Assembly (NCBI RefSeq): GCF_030253575.1
Contig: NC_080560.1
Location: 10,784,501 to 10,848,500 of the forward strand
DNA from: Rhododendron vialii
Lineage: Eukaryota; Streptophyta; Magnoliopsida; Ericales; Ericaceae
Length of the DNA: 64,000 nucleotides
Reading direction: 5' to 3'
Made by a program: the position numbers and the translations under genes. The notes beneath the pieces are model-generated. The model was not told where the DNA came from, made no database searches, and worked only from the letters and a program-made list of their open reading frames with translations. Shown in pieces: positions 1-11,362 of this stretch (position 1 is its first letter; each line of letters opens with the position of its first letter).

Positions 1-313
1 CTACTACATTTTTTATGAGGCTCACTCCGGCCCCGAAAAAAATACAGAAAAATATCCATAAATTTTAGAATAATATTTTATGGGACCCTGAAAAAAATCA
101 GCTCCAAAGAATATCGGTAAGTATTATTTTTTGATTTGTAGGGACAAAACTGTTTAACTGCATAGTTTCGCTCCTACGAATCAAGAAATAATACTTACTG
201 ATATTTGTTGGAGCTGATTTTTTACAGAGCCCCATAATATATTATTTTAAAATTTATGAATAATTTTCTGTATTTTTTTGGGATCCAATGTGAGCCCTAC
301 AAAATATGTAGTG
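1..313. mobile_element. Foldback MITE, left end possibly cut by the window edge
   Basis: The two halves are inverted copies. The left arm contains CTACTACATTTTTTATGAGG and the right arm ends with its near complement. Inner arms also pair: TCAGCTCCAAAGAATATCGG near 99 against the complementary block near 199-222, and the AATAATACTTACTGATA block. The loop lies near 140-170. No ORF of note is present. No target duplication can be checked because the left flank is outside the window. Confidence 0.7.
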
Positions 314-374
314 AATGATGTAGTGGTTGGATGTAGTGTACCTAGACTTATTGGGGAAAGAATGATGCTCCCAA

Positions 375-790
375 GGAATTTTGTACGCAATTTTTGGAGG
401 CGGGGTCTGCTGTGCCCAGGTACAGCAGCCAAGAGCAGCACCCCAAACGGGGCCCGCTTCGATGATCGGAAACATTCAATTCGTAGAGCTCGTCGAGTAG
501 AACACTTATACCAAAAATCAGCTCGATTCGATATCACTAAGTGCCTCATCTGAACATTATTATCTTGAAAAGAATGAATCTAAAACACTAGATAAAATCC
601 ACAATTTTTGGTACATCAAGATAATAATATTTGAATGAGGCATTTAATGAGCTGATTTTTGAAACACTTGTTCTACTTGATAAGCTTTATGAAGTGAACG
701 TTTTTGATCATAAGAGTGGGCCTCATTTGGGGCGCTGCTCTAGGCTGCTGGGCACAGCAGCCCCCCGCCTCCACAATTTTTGTACTAAGC
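375..790. mobile_element. Foldback element, GC-rich 'GGGGCTGCTG' family, copy 1
   Basis: Long inverted repeat. The left arm (GGAGGCGGGGTCTGCTG near 398) matches the reverse complement of the right arm ending near 775. Inner arms carry a GAGCTCGTCGAGTAGAA block and an AAAAATCAGCTCGATTCGAT block, both seen again in the element at 41110-41535, so these are two members of one family. No coding capacity is visible. Confidence 0.75.
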
Positions 791-798
791 AGGATGAT

Positions 799-1238
799 AG
801 CTGAAGACCGTCTCACTTTCTTTATTACATGAATACTTTATTACATGAATGACGAACACATCAAGGTCAAAAAAAGTGCACCATAAATATTGTTTGTTGA
901 CTTGGAACTCATGGTAGACAACAAGCAGGGTTGCAAATGAACCAAACAGCTCGCGAACTCGGCTTGTTCGAAAAAAGCTCAGCTCGATTAAATAGACTCA
1001 TTTAGTAAATGATTTAGTTCGGCTCGTTAAGGGCTCAACTTGTTAAGGCTTGAGCAGAGCTCAAGGTCAAGTTTTTGGCTCGCTTAGTAAACGGGCCAAG
1101 CTCAAGCTCGACAAAGCTCGATTCTGCTCGTTTGCAAGCCCCTCAGGTTTTTCCAAGTTCATTTCAAGGACTAAGTCAACCCTAACTTGAATCAACTATG
1201 AAGCAGTTGGTGCTATCTGAGACCCCATACATAACATA
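799..1238. repeat. Dispersed direct repeat, copy A (partner 4961-5185)
   Basis: This stretch shares a long, diverged identity with 4961-5185, in the same orientation: AGCTGAAGA..GTCTCACTT, TTGTTTGTTGACTTGGAACT, AACTTGAATCAACTATGAAG and TTGGTGCTATCTGAGACCC occur in the same order in both. Copy A holds about 210 extra bases (roughly 920-1131) made of GAGCTCG-type sequence that copy B lacks. Confidence 0.7.
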
Positions 1239-2194
1239 TTCACGTTACAATTGTTTCTGGAGAAAGAAAGTTTTCCAAATGAGCAATGCTACGATAACCA
1301 CATTTGAATATCGCATTTTGAGTATCATAAGATGCGTCAATACATTAGTAGAACGTGCACTACATGACAATTGACAAATGATGTACATTTCGCCAATACA
1401 TTGGTGATACGTCATATGGTACTCAAAATGTAGTCACCAAAATACGCTCATTATCTTTGCCCAAGTATGTCGTAAGAAAGTGGAAGGGGCTCTCTGTCCT
1501 ACCTATTGAAACTTACATTGTTCGGTCATACTTTGCTGGTAAAACTGCAAGAGGAGTGATATTTAACAGATGATTTCGAAATCTTGAAATGTTTGGTTAT
1601 TATTTTAGGATTTCTTCTTCTTGATGAAATACTTTGATTTGTTCTTGGAAAACTAATTATATACTTTTATTTTGTTCACAAAGATTCGTGAAAGTGGCTC
1701 TATATCTCTAATTGTCTTTTTAAACTCTCGAAAAATAAAGGCCAATAAGAATAATGGACGTCCGGACTTTGACTGTTTCGTTTTGGATAAATAAAATTCG
1801 ATAAACACCCATCAATGTCTGATTAATATGAATTTAACTATTCATTATTTTTCCATTTGCATCACACGACAAATGAGAATCTTGGATTAGCGGTTAGTGT
1901 TCGGAACCTTCTTTGGTCGGTCCAACTTGTTACTACTCCAGCTTTTTATTTTTTTCTTGTCAGACAAAAGTTTCTTTTATAGGAACGTGATACTCATTTA
2001 AATATGACAAGTGGGGGTGTTAGTGCAATTAAATTACCATGATTTGAGGGATTTGGACTGTGATCTGAATCAACGGAGACATATAGTCTACCATGTGATA
2101 ATCTGAATTTCTCTTCTTATATATTGGCAATGAAGGAATCGTGATCCATTACAAAATTACTAGAACCGATTCAGATGGAGCATGCTAATAAATT
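1239..2194. other. Gene-less AT-rich stretch
   Basis: I see no coding exon, RNA gene or clear repeat border here. It is AT-rich spacer with only short, unsupported ORFs. Confidence 0.5.
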
Positions 2195-2380
2195 GGGAAT
2201 TGATATTCGCGCTCCAAGATTTACTGCAGGCGCTCCATTTTTTGTTTTTACACTGTGATGTTGCCAGCAACATCACAGTGTAAAAACAAAAAATACACTG
2301 ATGTTGCCAGCAACATCACAGTACAAAAACAGAAAGATGGAGCGCCTGCAGTAAATCTTGGAGCGCGAAAATCAGTTCCC
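2195..2380. mobile_element. Mutator-like MITE with 9 bp target duplication
   Basis: The ends GGGAATTGATATTCGCGCTC and its near complement form long terminal inverted repeats, running on through the ATTTACTGCAGGCGCTCC block. The flanks 2186-2194 and 2381-2389 are both TAATAAATT, a perfect 9 bp duplication as made by Mutator-like transposases. The middle is two back-to-back palindromes centred on GATGTTGCCAGCAACATC. No ORF: a non-autonomous element. Confidence 0.9.
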
Positions 2381-2659
2381 TAATAAATTTTGTATCTTTG
2401 AATAATGATGGAGAATCTCAAGGGGTTAGCTTTAGTAAGTTATTAAGATCCGGGATTTAGAGATTTGCTCTCTTTTGAAGTATGTTTCAGGTTCGAAATC
2501 TCTCAGGTATTATCCGTTCTTTTGAGGTCAGTCCATACGGAGTTTTACTCTACCTTTAATTAGGACCTCGACAAGTGAGCAGTGGAATTAGTGCCCTAAG
2601 ATTAGTCGTGATATGCGTAAGCTGGCCAAACATCTGAGTTATCAAAAAAATAGTCCAGG

Positions 2660-3465
2660 AGGTGGGAATCAAATATCCCCATCCTAGTCCCACATATCAA
2701 GGGGTGCAAATGAGCCGAGTTGAAATTTTGTATTTTTCAAGCTCAGGTCGTTTACTAAACGAGACTAAATCTCGAGCTCGAACTCGACTCGTTCGTAAAC
2801 GAGCTGAGGCTGCTGAGCCTAGTTAATTTACTTGACAAGCCAAGCCGAGCCGAGATTTTGAGTCTTGAGCTCGGCTTGTTTAGTACAAGAGCCTTAAACT
2901 CGAGCTCAAGTTCGGCTCAGTTACTAAACGAGTTGAGTCGAGCCGAGCCACAAGCTGCTCGCGAGTAGCTCGGTTAGTTTACAGCCCTACGCATGTGTTA
3001 TGTGTAGGATATGTCACCTTTTTTTTTTTCTTTCTTTCAAACTGAGGATATGTCACTTGCTCCGCCTTATTTTGCTATCAAACATGCATTCACATGGTCG
3101 ACTTCAGGAATTGAATTCGAGAGGGTCCAATTAGTGTACAGAATTCTTTGAAAATTGATTTTTCTACATTAATGGGAATCAGATATTCCCATTTAGTCAT
3201 GCATATCAAGAGGTGCAAACGAGTCGAGTTGAGCTCTGTAATGTTTAAGCTAGGCTTGTTTATTAAACGAGCCTTAAATTCGAGTTCGAGCTCAACTCGT
3301 ATGTAAACGAGCCAAACTCAACACTCAAAAGCTTAGCCTGACTTGGCTTGCGAAAGCTCGGCTCAATAAGGACTCTGCTTGATTGCTAAACGAGTCTAGC
3401 TGAGCCTTGGTGAGCCAAGCCACTAGCCGATAGCGCTACGCATATGCAGCATATGTCACTTTTTT
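2660..3465. repeat. Tandemly duplicated block with GAGCTCG-rich element
   Basis: Two diverged copies lie head to tail, about 2663-3050 and 3174-3465. Each begins GGGAATCA(A/G)ATAT.CCC, continues to CATATCAAG.GGTGCAAA, then a run of 'GAGCTCGAGC/GAGCCGAGC'-type imperfect repeats, and ends CTACGCAT.TG followed by a T-run. The inner part looks like a degenerate hAT-type element of the TAGGG(C/G)TG.AAA class, also seen at 27388-27995. Confidence 0.6.
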
Positions 3466-3899
3466 TGGGGTAATGCAAGATGTCCTGAGCCAGTTTGTGC
3501 ACACCTCGGATTAATTCCTACAGCCGTTTCACGTGGGGTGAAATGGCCCGAAGAAGAAATTGATATTTGAAAGTTAGATATCAATATTCTGGTTTTTGTC
3601 GCACGCTCTTAAGAAAAATTTAAAAAGAAATTTCGAGTTATTATTGATACCATACGTTAATGAACATAACTTAATACATAAAATATCATGCATCCTTTGA
3701 AATTTGGTTTGTTTGAAAGTATAAAATTTAGTTCATTTTTCAAACTTGGTGTACAACAATTATTTTTTTGATGGGATCGGAGCCGCCGGCGGCCGGCCCC
3801 AAAATACAATCTGGCTTGAACCTCCACCGAATCCTAATATTTGGATCAACGTCTCCAAAAGCCCAAGTTCCTCACATTCACTACTAACTCACCCAAAAG
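3466..3899. other. Spacer with a degenerate SINE-like block
   Basis: The first 100 bases (TAATGCAAGATGTCCTGAGC..., GCACACCTCGGATTAATTCC) resemble the block at 31980-32100. The rest is AT-rich with no supported gene. Confidence 0.4.
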
Positions 3900-4508
3900 T
3901 AGGGGTGGCAAACGGGCGGATTTGGGTCAAATTGGGTAAGTTGTTAGTGGGTTGGGTTTTTAATGGGTCATTGACCCATTTAGACCCATTAACTATGAGT
4001 CTAATTACCCATGCCCAATCCGACCCATTTATTTTAAAGCAAACCCGACCCGCCCATTAACCCAATTACATATATACTAAAAATTATGATCGAAAAATTA
4101 GAAAAGTAAAAAAAAATTATGATCGAAACTCATAAATTTTTTCAAAAAGACGAGAATAAGTAATTTTTTTTGTCTTATTGATTTTTTTTTTTGTTTTTAT
4201 TCAAAAAATTCTAAGTTTCGATCAAATTTTTTTACTTTTCCGATCCCTCTCATCAAAACAAATTAATAAGTCACAAAAAGATGAAAAAAAACAAAAAAAA
4301 TGAAAAAAAAATTTGAATAAGAACAAAAAAATAAGTCAATTTTTTAATCCAAACCCTTTGCGGGACTACCATGAGAGAAATTTATTCACGGCGGAGCACA
4401 ATTTCACGGATCCATTCGCGCAATTAATGGATGAGATGTGTTTTCAATTTTGACTGGTCAAAATAATTGTTACCGGTCACAATTGATTTTTAATTCGGAC
4501 CAGCGGGG

Positions 4509-4539
<31 letters not shown>

Positions 4540-4783
4540 GAGGGGGGGGGGGGGGGGGGGGGGGCGGGGGAGAGAGAGACAGAGGGAAAAGAGACCAGAG
4601 AGAGACAGAGAGAGGGGGGGAGAGAGAGAGAGGGGAAAAGAGACCAGCGGAGAGAGAGAGAGAGAGAGAGGGAAAAGAGACCAATTGATGGGTCTGGGTT
4701 TTGAAAAAAAACCAATTAAGAGATGAAAATAGACCCAACCCAACCCATTTATTAATGGGTCTGGGTTCAATTTGCCACCCCTA
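3900..4783. mobile_element. Non-autonomous hAT element with perfect 8 bp target duplication
   Basis: Terminal inverted repeats are TAGGGGTGGCAAACGGG at the left and TTTGCCACCCCTA at the right. The flanks 3892-3899 and 4784-4791 are both CCCAAAAG. Inside are GGGTTGGG-type degenerate repeats, a GA microsatellite (4509-4534) and a G-run of about 23 bases (4542-4564). The reading frames across the GA/G tract are low-complexity products, not genes. No transposase remains. Confidence 0.9.
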
Positions 4784-4960
4784 CCCAAAAGCAAGTCCAC
4801 CAGCATCTAGGGGGTGCATTTGGTCAGTGCATTCACAAACAAGCTGAATTTTTGTACCAAGAGTCGAGATGAAATGCAAGCCATCCATTCCCGAACATGG
4901 ATAGGCCGGACAGGGCCAACACCCATGTTGGATAGCATGGGTCCTCGGGTTGGCCACGTC

Positions 4961-5185
4961 AGCTGAAGATCGTCTCACTTACTTTATTACGTGAATACTT
5001 TATTACATGAATGACAAACGCATCGAGATCGAGAAAGCTCGCTATAAATATTGTTTGTTGACTTGGAACTCGAGGTAGACTGCAAGCCCCTCAAGTTTTT
5101 CCAAGTCCATATCAAGGACTTAGTCAATCCTAACTTGAATCAACTATGAAGCAGTTGGTGCTATCTGAGACCCTAAACATAACAT
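4961..5185. repeat. Dispersed direct repeat, copy B (partner 799-1238)
   Basis: Same block order as copy A but without the 210-base GAGCTCG insert: GGTAGAC runs straight into TGCAAGCCCC here. Confidence 0.7.
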
Positions 5186-5969
5186 CGAACCCGGGAAGGG
5201 CTATCTAGCAACATACGGAATTGAGGAGTAAGAAGGAGGTTGACCATCGGGAACCGGTGGCACGCCATTTGCCGATGCAGTCATAATATGGTGTTATCTT
5301 GGATCCATTTGCTAGTATAAGAGAAAGGAGAAAAGAGTAGTACAGATGTAACCTAGACCCTCCAAAAGCACTTTCGATGGTTCGAGTTAATTGAAAGATT
5401 CTTTCTAAAAAGAATAGGACACAAAGAAGAGTTCTCGTAAAATATGGAACACTAATTTTCAAGATGAAATACCGGGATGCAACTGCAAAAACTTCATTGC
5501 AGTTCAACGGGGGAGAAACCGGGTCTAATGGGATGCAACACCATCAAACAAGGACAAATACATCTTCCGTAACAAAAATGAATGCTTCAAAGATTTTTAT
5601 CAAAGATGCAACATCACCAAATGCTATAGACATTGATGACAAGGTGTGGCGGTAGCAAGGTGCGGTCAAATGCTGTAGGCATCGATGACAAGGTGTGGTG
5701 GCAGCAAGGTGCGGTTTGCAGCGATGGTGTTCAGGAGCCACAACAAGATGCGGTTTTGGCATCTGCAATCAGGGACAGCGGCAGCAAGGGATTGCAATGG
5801 TGCTATTTTAGGGTTTGGTTTCGCAGAGGTTTCTAGGCTTGGGCTTTGACCCATTAGGTGTTTTACAGGCCCTTCTGGTGTTCCGTCCAATCTTTTATTG
5901 GACACTCGATGTACCATTTGCTGAGTTTTTATAAAATTTATTTTGGCAATAAAAAAAAAGAAGCAAAAC
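5186..5969. other. Spacer with short 49-base tandem repeat
   Basis: No supported gene. A roughly 49-base unit, CAT(T/C)GATGACAAGGTGTGG(C/T)GG followed by AGCAAGGTGCGGT, occurs twice in tandem from about 5632 and 5681. Small frames on both strands across it look like chance ORFs. Confidence 0.45.
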
Positions 5970-7163
5970 AAACCAAATACATGGGACTAAAAATTCTGGA
6001 ACTAAGACTCCAATTCCTAGCCAAAATTCTTTCGACGTCTAGTGGCTTCAAGTTCCTCCAGGAGCACAAGCAATCCCTTACTTCCTCCACAATCAGTGAT
6101 CCCAAAGCAGGATCAGGGACACAGAGGCCTTGTAATTGTATCTTGCAAACCCTGTTAGAACATGAATGTCCATGCCCATGAGCACACACCCACTCCAATT
6201 CTCTAGCCAAACCAAAACCAGGTCTGTAAATATTGTTGTTATGTTGCAGCATCCTCATGTTTGGAAGATGCTCGCAAGATACAAAAAAATAGGTGCTCAC
6301 GTGTCTCATCTACAATGTGGCAGAGGATGCATCTCCTATCCACCCCCAACCCCCAGCTGTAGGGCCTATCCATTGTTGAATGCCTGCCCAGAAATGCAAT
6401 CGACTCCGTGCAGGACCAACATGGAACATGGTGAGCAACCCACACATTTAGCGCATGGAACTACAGGATACACACCCCTCGTAGATTGCCAAGCAGATTT
6501 GGCTGGGTACACACCAGACCTATTCAGTGTCCACCTCACAGAATCAGGAATGGAGGTATTACCGTATTAGGGATCAAGTCGGGGCTGCGTGGCAGAATTT
6601 CCCCGGTGACAGCACTCGTTGGTCTAGCCCATTTCCATACCCATTGTAAAAGATAGATGCCATTTTAGTGTTTAGAGATATTTCCAAGTTAAACACCACA
6701 TTTTCCCAAACTTCCTGGCAAAAGGGGGACCTAAGGCATGCCAATTATCAACCCAAGATAGGTAGATAAACCATCCCCTATGGGTTACTTAATCCAAGGC
6801 TGCACAATACCCGAGATTAAAAATTTTCGCAATAGTCCAAGAAGCCTCGTTCCAAACACTCTGGTTTCTAATAACAAAGGTATGCACCTACTCCATAAGG
6901 TATCATAATGTATCAGCCTTCAAATAAACTAACCAAAAATGCCTGATTATTGATATACCTTGTTTCAGGTTTTCAATAGTCCAAGGCCCTAAACCCCCCT
7001 CCTCTATAGGAGCACAAACTGCATGCCAAGTCCATTGATCACCCGAGTGCTTCAAGTCAGGACCAGACCAAATATTGAAGTTAAGCACCAAATTATGCAC
7101 GATGTAGCAATATTGCAGACATTCGATGCCAACTAATAGAGACATCCATATCCTCATACCCAT
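5970..7163 (-). pseudogene. LINE reverse-transcriptase C-terminal relic with zf-RVT region
   Basis: Read on the minus strand, pieces in different frames join into the C-terminal part of a plant LINE-type reverse transcriptase. The upstream piece (6903-7163) contains VCAPIEEGGLGPWTIENLKQ, the usual 'W..VC.P..EGGLG.R....N' block after the RT domain. The piece at 6239-6445 contains CILCHIVDETREHLFF, the Cys-rich reverse-transcriptase zinc-binding motif. The last piece (5938-6309) continues past it. Several stops and frameshifts separate them, and the catalytic RT domain and endonuclease are absent. It is a dead, 5'-truncated copy. Confidence 0.8.
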
Positions 7164-8270
7164 TCCTGTCTTAGAATTTCTTCTCTATGGATAATTCAGC
7201 AGTGCACAAACTGAAAAAACACCCATCACTAACTACAAAAAAGCAAAATACTGAAGTACATATCAAATAAGAAGAATGATCCAGTTGATTCATTTACCAT
7301 CAGGCCAAACCTGTAGCTACTGGTTACGAAAACATGCATTTACATTCATTCAGCTTTTACATGGATTGGACTCAAACTTGCAGCAACGAAAGAGGAATCA
7401 CAGAAACGCACAAGCCAGAATTGAATTGTCTAATGCCATCTCATTGAGTACTCGTAGCTTATTGTCCAACCCTGTCTCAGAATGCACGCAGTTGCGAACA
7501 AAAACAATGCTCGAACTGCTCCGTAATTCATCATACATCATCATTGCAAGCTGATCGATATACGAATGATTAGTATGGTGTCTTGATGAACTTTTAAAAT
7601 ATCAAGAGAATACGGCCAACAAAAATAATACATTTTGCAATCAACATGCATACACACCAACCGTATAAAATTAGACAATAATCTATATCTGTAAGTCTCC
7701 AAGGATAACAGAATTCAGCAGTATCTAAGTTTGGAAGTGAAGGAAAACAAATTAGGCTCTTCTCCAGCTCACTCAGAATCTCTTACTTATCAGCTGTTAC
7801 ATACAGTCTGAGAACACAGAATTTTGAAAACAAAACTTCGCTTGACTCCTCCGAACATTCATCACACATCCTCATTTGAAGCTGATTGATAAGGAAAATT
7901 TGTAAGCTTCATTGAAAATTTATTTAACTAAATTAAGGCTTAGAAATTGAGACAGTTGCATCTTTGAGAATAACTTCATAAACAAAATCCAAAACCAAAC
8001 TAAGCATGGTTGATGATTATGAGAGGTAAAAGAAGAGCGCACTGAGGCAGGAATATAACGCCAGAAGAGAAACACATTCAAGATCACTTTAACAAGTCCT
8101 ACAAAAATACCATTTGCAATTTAAAGCTGTAGATATAAATATCAAACTCATGTTTGCACCTCAAATCTTGAACTATTTAACTGCCTTATTTTATTGAAGT
8201 AAGCATTCCTACTACTTTGAAAGAACCACGACATAAAATCCAAAATCATTCCATCTTCGCTTCTCCATCT
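7164..8270. other. Spacer, probably including the 3' untranslated part of the NFD6-like gene
   Basis: No coding exon is supported. The part just below 8271 would be the 3' UTR of the minus-strand gene next door. I could not place a poly(A) site with confidence. Confidence 0.4.
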
Positions 8271-10098
8271 TCATCTAGTCTTGTCAATGCCTACAAGAGG
8301 GAAAAAAGCAGCATGCACTCCTCCGTCAAAACAAGAAGATGCAAACACAGAAACAGAAAACTGACTAGTCTTTTAGAATGAATCCAAAGACAATAGTGAA
8401 ATCCGAGCATTAGCTAATGTTATGACCTAATACCTCCAGAAAAGGAAAGAGATACTCAAGAAGATAGTAGAATTTCTGGTTAACTAAATGGAACCTAAAG
8501 TATACACCATCCGAATATGACAAAAGCTGACACAGATGTGGTGCTCACAGTTTTTTTTTTTGGTAACTCGTGATTCTTATCGACTTAAGATAATATCCTG
8601 AAAATACTAACTTACCAGAAACTCGAGGTTGGAAAAGGACATCAAGGAAGGCCCTACAAAGTTTTGCTAGATACCTAAATCAAGACAGAAACGCATTGGT
8701 CAGGAAACCTACAGAGAAAACTACTTTGACGAACATGAGAAACTACATGACTACACAGAGGAAAGGGAAACAAAACCGAACTCATTACTGTCAACAGGGA
8801 AAAGAAGTAGAAAACATGGCACGTGATTGAAGATCGCAGTAGAATTCAACAATAGAATACCTGTTACCAATCAAATATGCTTCTGACTTGTGGGAAGAAG
8901 GGTAAAAATATCATCAGATACAAGATACAGTTTCCGACAAAATTAACCAAACCAACTTCTTCCACGCGGAGGTCAGCCTCGGGCAATGAACTTTCTTCGA
9001 GTTCCGAGGAAGATATTTCCTAACAATAGTGACAAAACAATCCTCTTTCTGATGTCGAGTAATCACTTTTATTAACATGCTAATACCAGCTTCAGCAGCC
9101 AATAACGTATACACTTACTGTGCCGTATATTCGTTTGAACAGGGAGCATAATCCCTCTAATCCTACTAATAAGAATCCATTTTCACTTTAGGCACAGATT
9201 GTTGTAAGTCATGACTCATAACATAAATTATACCCAGAAGGTCATAACTCACAGTTCCCTGGGATCTACGAGAGAGATGATTGAAGTTGAACCAATTTGC
9301 ACCCGAAGAAACAAATAGCAAGTTTCACACCATTCTCCATAGAAGGCAGTCAGTTTACCATTTTGTAAGGATCCTAAGCCCCTTTTAATCGAGTGATTTA
9401 GTGAGAAAATAAAGGGTTATGATTTCTCTACAATTCTCACCAAAATGGTAAGCAATGGTGGGAAACAACAAAATAGACCTTGCATTTTATACATTTCTCA
9501 TCATTTCTCCCCTATTTACCCATAAAAGGAATTCTCCTTTCTTTCCTCACCAAATTCCTCAATCCAAAGGGGACGTAATCCATTAGGAACCCGGTAACAA
9601 GTTCAGTCAAACAAAATCACATAACTCAAGCCGCAATTCAAACCACAAACAACCTAAACCAACAAACCCACAACCAATCTCTACTCAGAAAACAGGTAAT
9701 TCAACGGAAATCAGATATTATTACCTTCTGAAAGCCAACCGTAACTGCGGCGAGAAATCGAGAGCATCGAAGTCATCAGTGCCGATGCGGTTGCCGTGTG
9801 AAACGGTTGCATCGATCCAGCACAAGCGCCCAATTCAGCTGGACAACTTCAAATGCCAAAAAAAAAAAACCAAACCATCTCATTACTCACACATTCACAA
9901 TCACAATACACAGGTGCATATAAACATAGACACATTTGTATATGTATGCAATCGTTACCTAAAGATCCGATGAGAGAGGGGTTTTCTGCTGGAGACACGA
10001 AAGGGAGAGCGAGCCGCTTTGGCTTCAGATGCGAATCTGGCCGCCGCATTCCGAACGGAAGGTGATCGGAAAACGGATCTGGCGGCTGCGCTGGCCAT
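8271..10098 (-). CDS. NFD6-like small mitochondrial/chloroplast protein (93 aa, 3 exons)
   Basis: Coding exons on the minus strand are 10098-9959, 9846-9725 and 8290-8271. Both introns have GT..AG borders and the joined frame is open for 93 residues. The first exon gives an Arg/Ala/Ser-rich presequence ([12 protein letters not shown]...) ending in PLSHRIF. Exon 2 carries [20 protein letters not shown] and YGWLSE, the hallmark of the NUCLEAR FUSION DEFECTIVE 6 family. The third exon adds only GIDKTR and a stop, matching the short alternative tails known in this family. NFD6 in Arabidopsis is an organelle-targeted protein needed for polar nuclear fusion in the embryo sac; its molecular activity is not known. 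Family assignment rests on recalled motifs. The 20-base last exon is the least certain part, though it restores frame and ends as expected. Confidence 0.82.
9376..9577. mobile_element. Possible MITE in NFD6-like intron 2
   Basis: The block starts AAGCCCCTTTTAATCGAGTG and ends with the approximate complement (..CAATCCAAAGGGGAC), with TTCTCACCAAAATGGTAAG inside. A similar TCACCCAAAATGGTGAG block occurs near 36310. The target duplication is not clear. Confidence 0.4.
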
Positions 10099-10137
10099 GG
10101 CTGAAAGGGAAAATATAGTCTCGATTTGATTCAGTTA

Positions 10138-10220
10138 TAGGGTTTTGGAGTGAAGCGGTGTTGAGGAAGTGTGTGCTAGGGTTTTGTGTTGCGGTGGGAA
10201 TTGAAGATGACTAAACCCTA
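10138..10220 (-). promoter_or_regulatory. Cluster of three telo-box motifs upstream of the NFD6-like gene
   Basis: TAGGGTTT occurs at 10138-10145 and 10177-10184, and the complementary AAACCCTA at 10213-10220, all within 125 bases upstream of the minus-strand start codon at 10098. Telo boxes (AAACCCTA) are common in plant promoters and leaders of genes for the translation and organelle machinery. That they act here is inference from position. Confidence 0.5.
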
Positions 10221-11230
10221 GGGAGGTGTTTGGCTGACGGGGAAATGAGGGGGGAAATGTTAGAATTGCTCCTGACCTTTTAACTCAATGTCTGATTGAC
10301 CCCTGAACTTCAAGTATTGTCAACCAAACCATAAACTTACTAAGGAGTCCTCAATTTCACGCCTACCGTCAATTACTGTTAAAAGGTAAAATCTCCTGAG
10401 AGGATGACATATTTTGTAAAGTGAAAAATAAATACTTAAACAATGAGAATCTTAGAGGATTAGTGTTAAAACATGGACGAAATCTGCTGAGTTAAATGTT
10501 TCTTCATAAAAACTAACCAAACCCTATCCAAAACCCGAACACTTGAACATTTTTATAGCTACCTAACTTACTGAGTACTTTGCATTTTGGATATGAAATT
10601 CTATGTGCTATAGTAGTTTTAAACGATTTTATGGGCAAAATAAATTTAATCACTACGGTCTAATTCCTTGTAGCTTGTTGGTTTTAGCACTTGATTGGCA
10701 TTTTGTTTCAGCTGATTCTTAAAGTTTTACAGTATGCGATTGTAGTTTTCTACGATTTAATAGTTGTCTTAAAATCGAGCACATGTCATCTTTTTTCTTT
10801 TCTTTCATTTTAGATTGAGAGTGATTGGGATGGAAAAATCATGCAAAATACCCGTTTCTCCTCTTTTATCTTTTGCCTCTGTTTTCAACTTTCCTTGTTA
10901 TCAATTTTTATTCGCATTGCACGAAAGAAAAAATATCATAAACGACAAGAGTTTATGCTTAGATAATGAAATTTTACGAATGCTATGAATGATTGCAATA
11001 TCTTACCCTTGATGAAATTTTCTGAGAGATGTTACGAAAGTTTGTGATATATTTGCTATGACTTTTTATAGTGTTAACTATGGGTCATGGTGCTGTAGCT
11101 TAAAACCATGATGGTAAGTGTTTTTCTTTTCTACAAATAGTCACGAGTATCACTTTCTGTCGGTGTGTCGGAAATCCGTTTAATCTTTGTATTCCTTTTC
11201 AAAGATTAATAAAATCGTTTTATCTTTGTA
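10221..11230. other. AT-rich intergenic stretch
   Basis: No gene is supported. A GACATATTTTGTAAAGTGAA block near 10405 matches the inner part of the small MITE at 25151-25271, so a degenerate copy of that element probably sits around 10390-10460. Confidence 0.4.
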
Positions 11231-11362
11231 AGGAAAATGACGGTTCAGAACGTATTTTGATAATTAATACCCGCCAATGACATTTTCTGCTTTAACAAAT
11301 GTTTTCAGTATATTTTTGACAGGTATTAATTATCAACACACGTACTGGACCGTCATTTTCCC
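11231..11362. mobile_element. Small Mutator-like MITE with 9 bp target duplication
   Basis: Terminal inverted repeats (A/G)GGAAAATGACGGT extend inward through ACGT..TTGATAATTAATACC. The flanks 11222-11230 and 11363-11371 are both ATCTTTGTA. At 132 bp it is almost all inverted repeat. Confidence 0.85.

Noticed and set aside
1210-1230. TTGGTGCTATCTGAGACC as an LTR-retrotransposon primer binding site
   Set aside because: It resembles the initiator-Met site only loosely, and it is inside both members of a direct repeat rather than just after an LTR.
4438-4806. Several ORFs on both strands across the GA/G tract
   Set aside because: They are translations of microsatellite and homopolymer sequence inside a hAT element; no family motif.
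799-5185. Direct repeats as LTRs of one retrotransposon
   Set aside because: No TG..CA ends, target duplication or gag-pol remnants between them.
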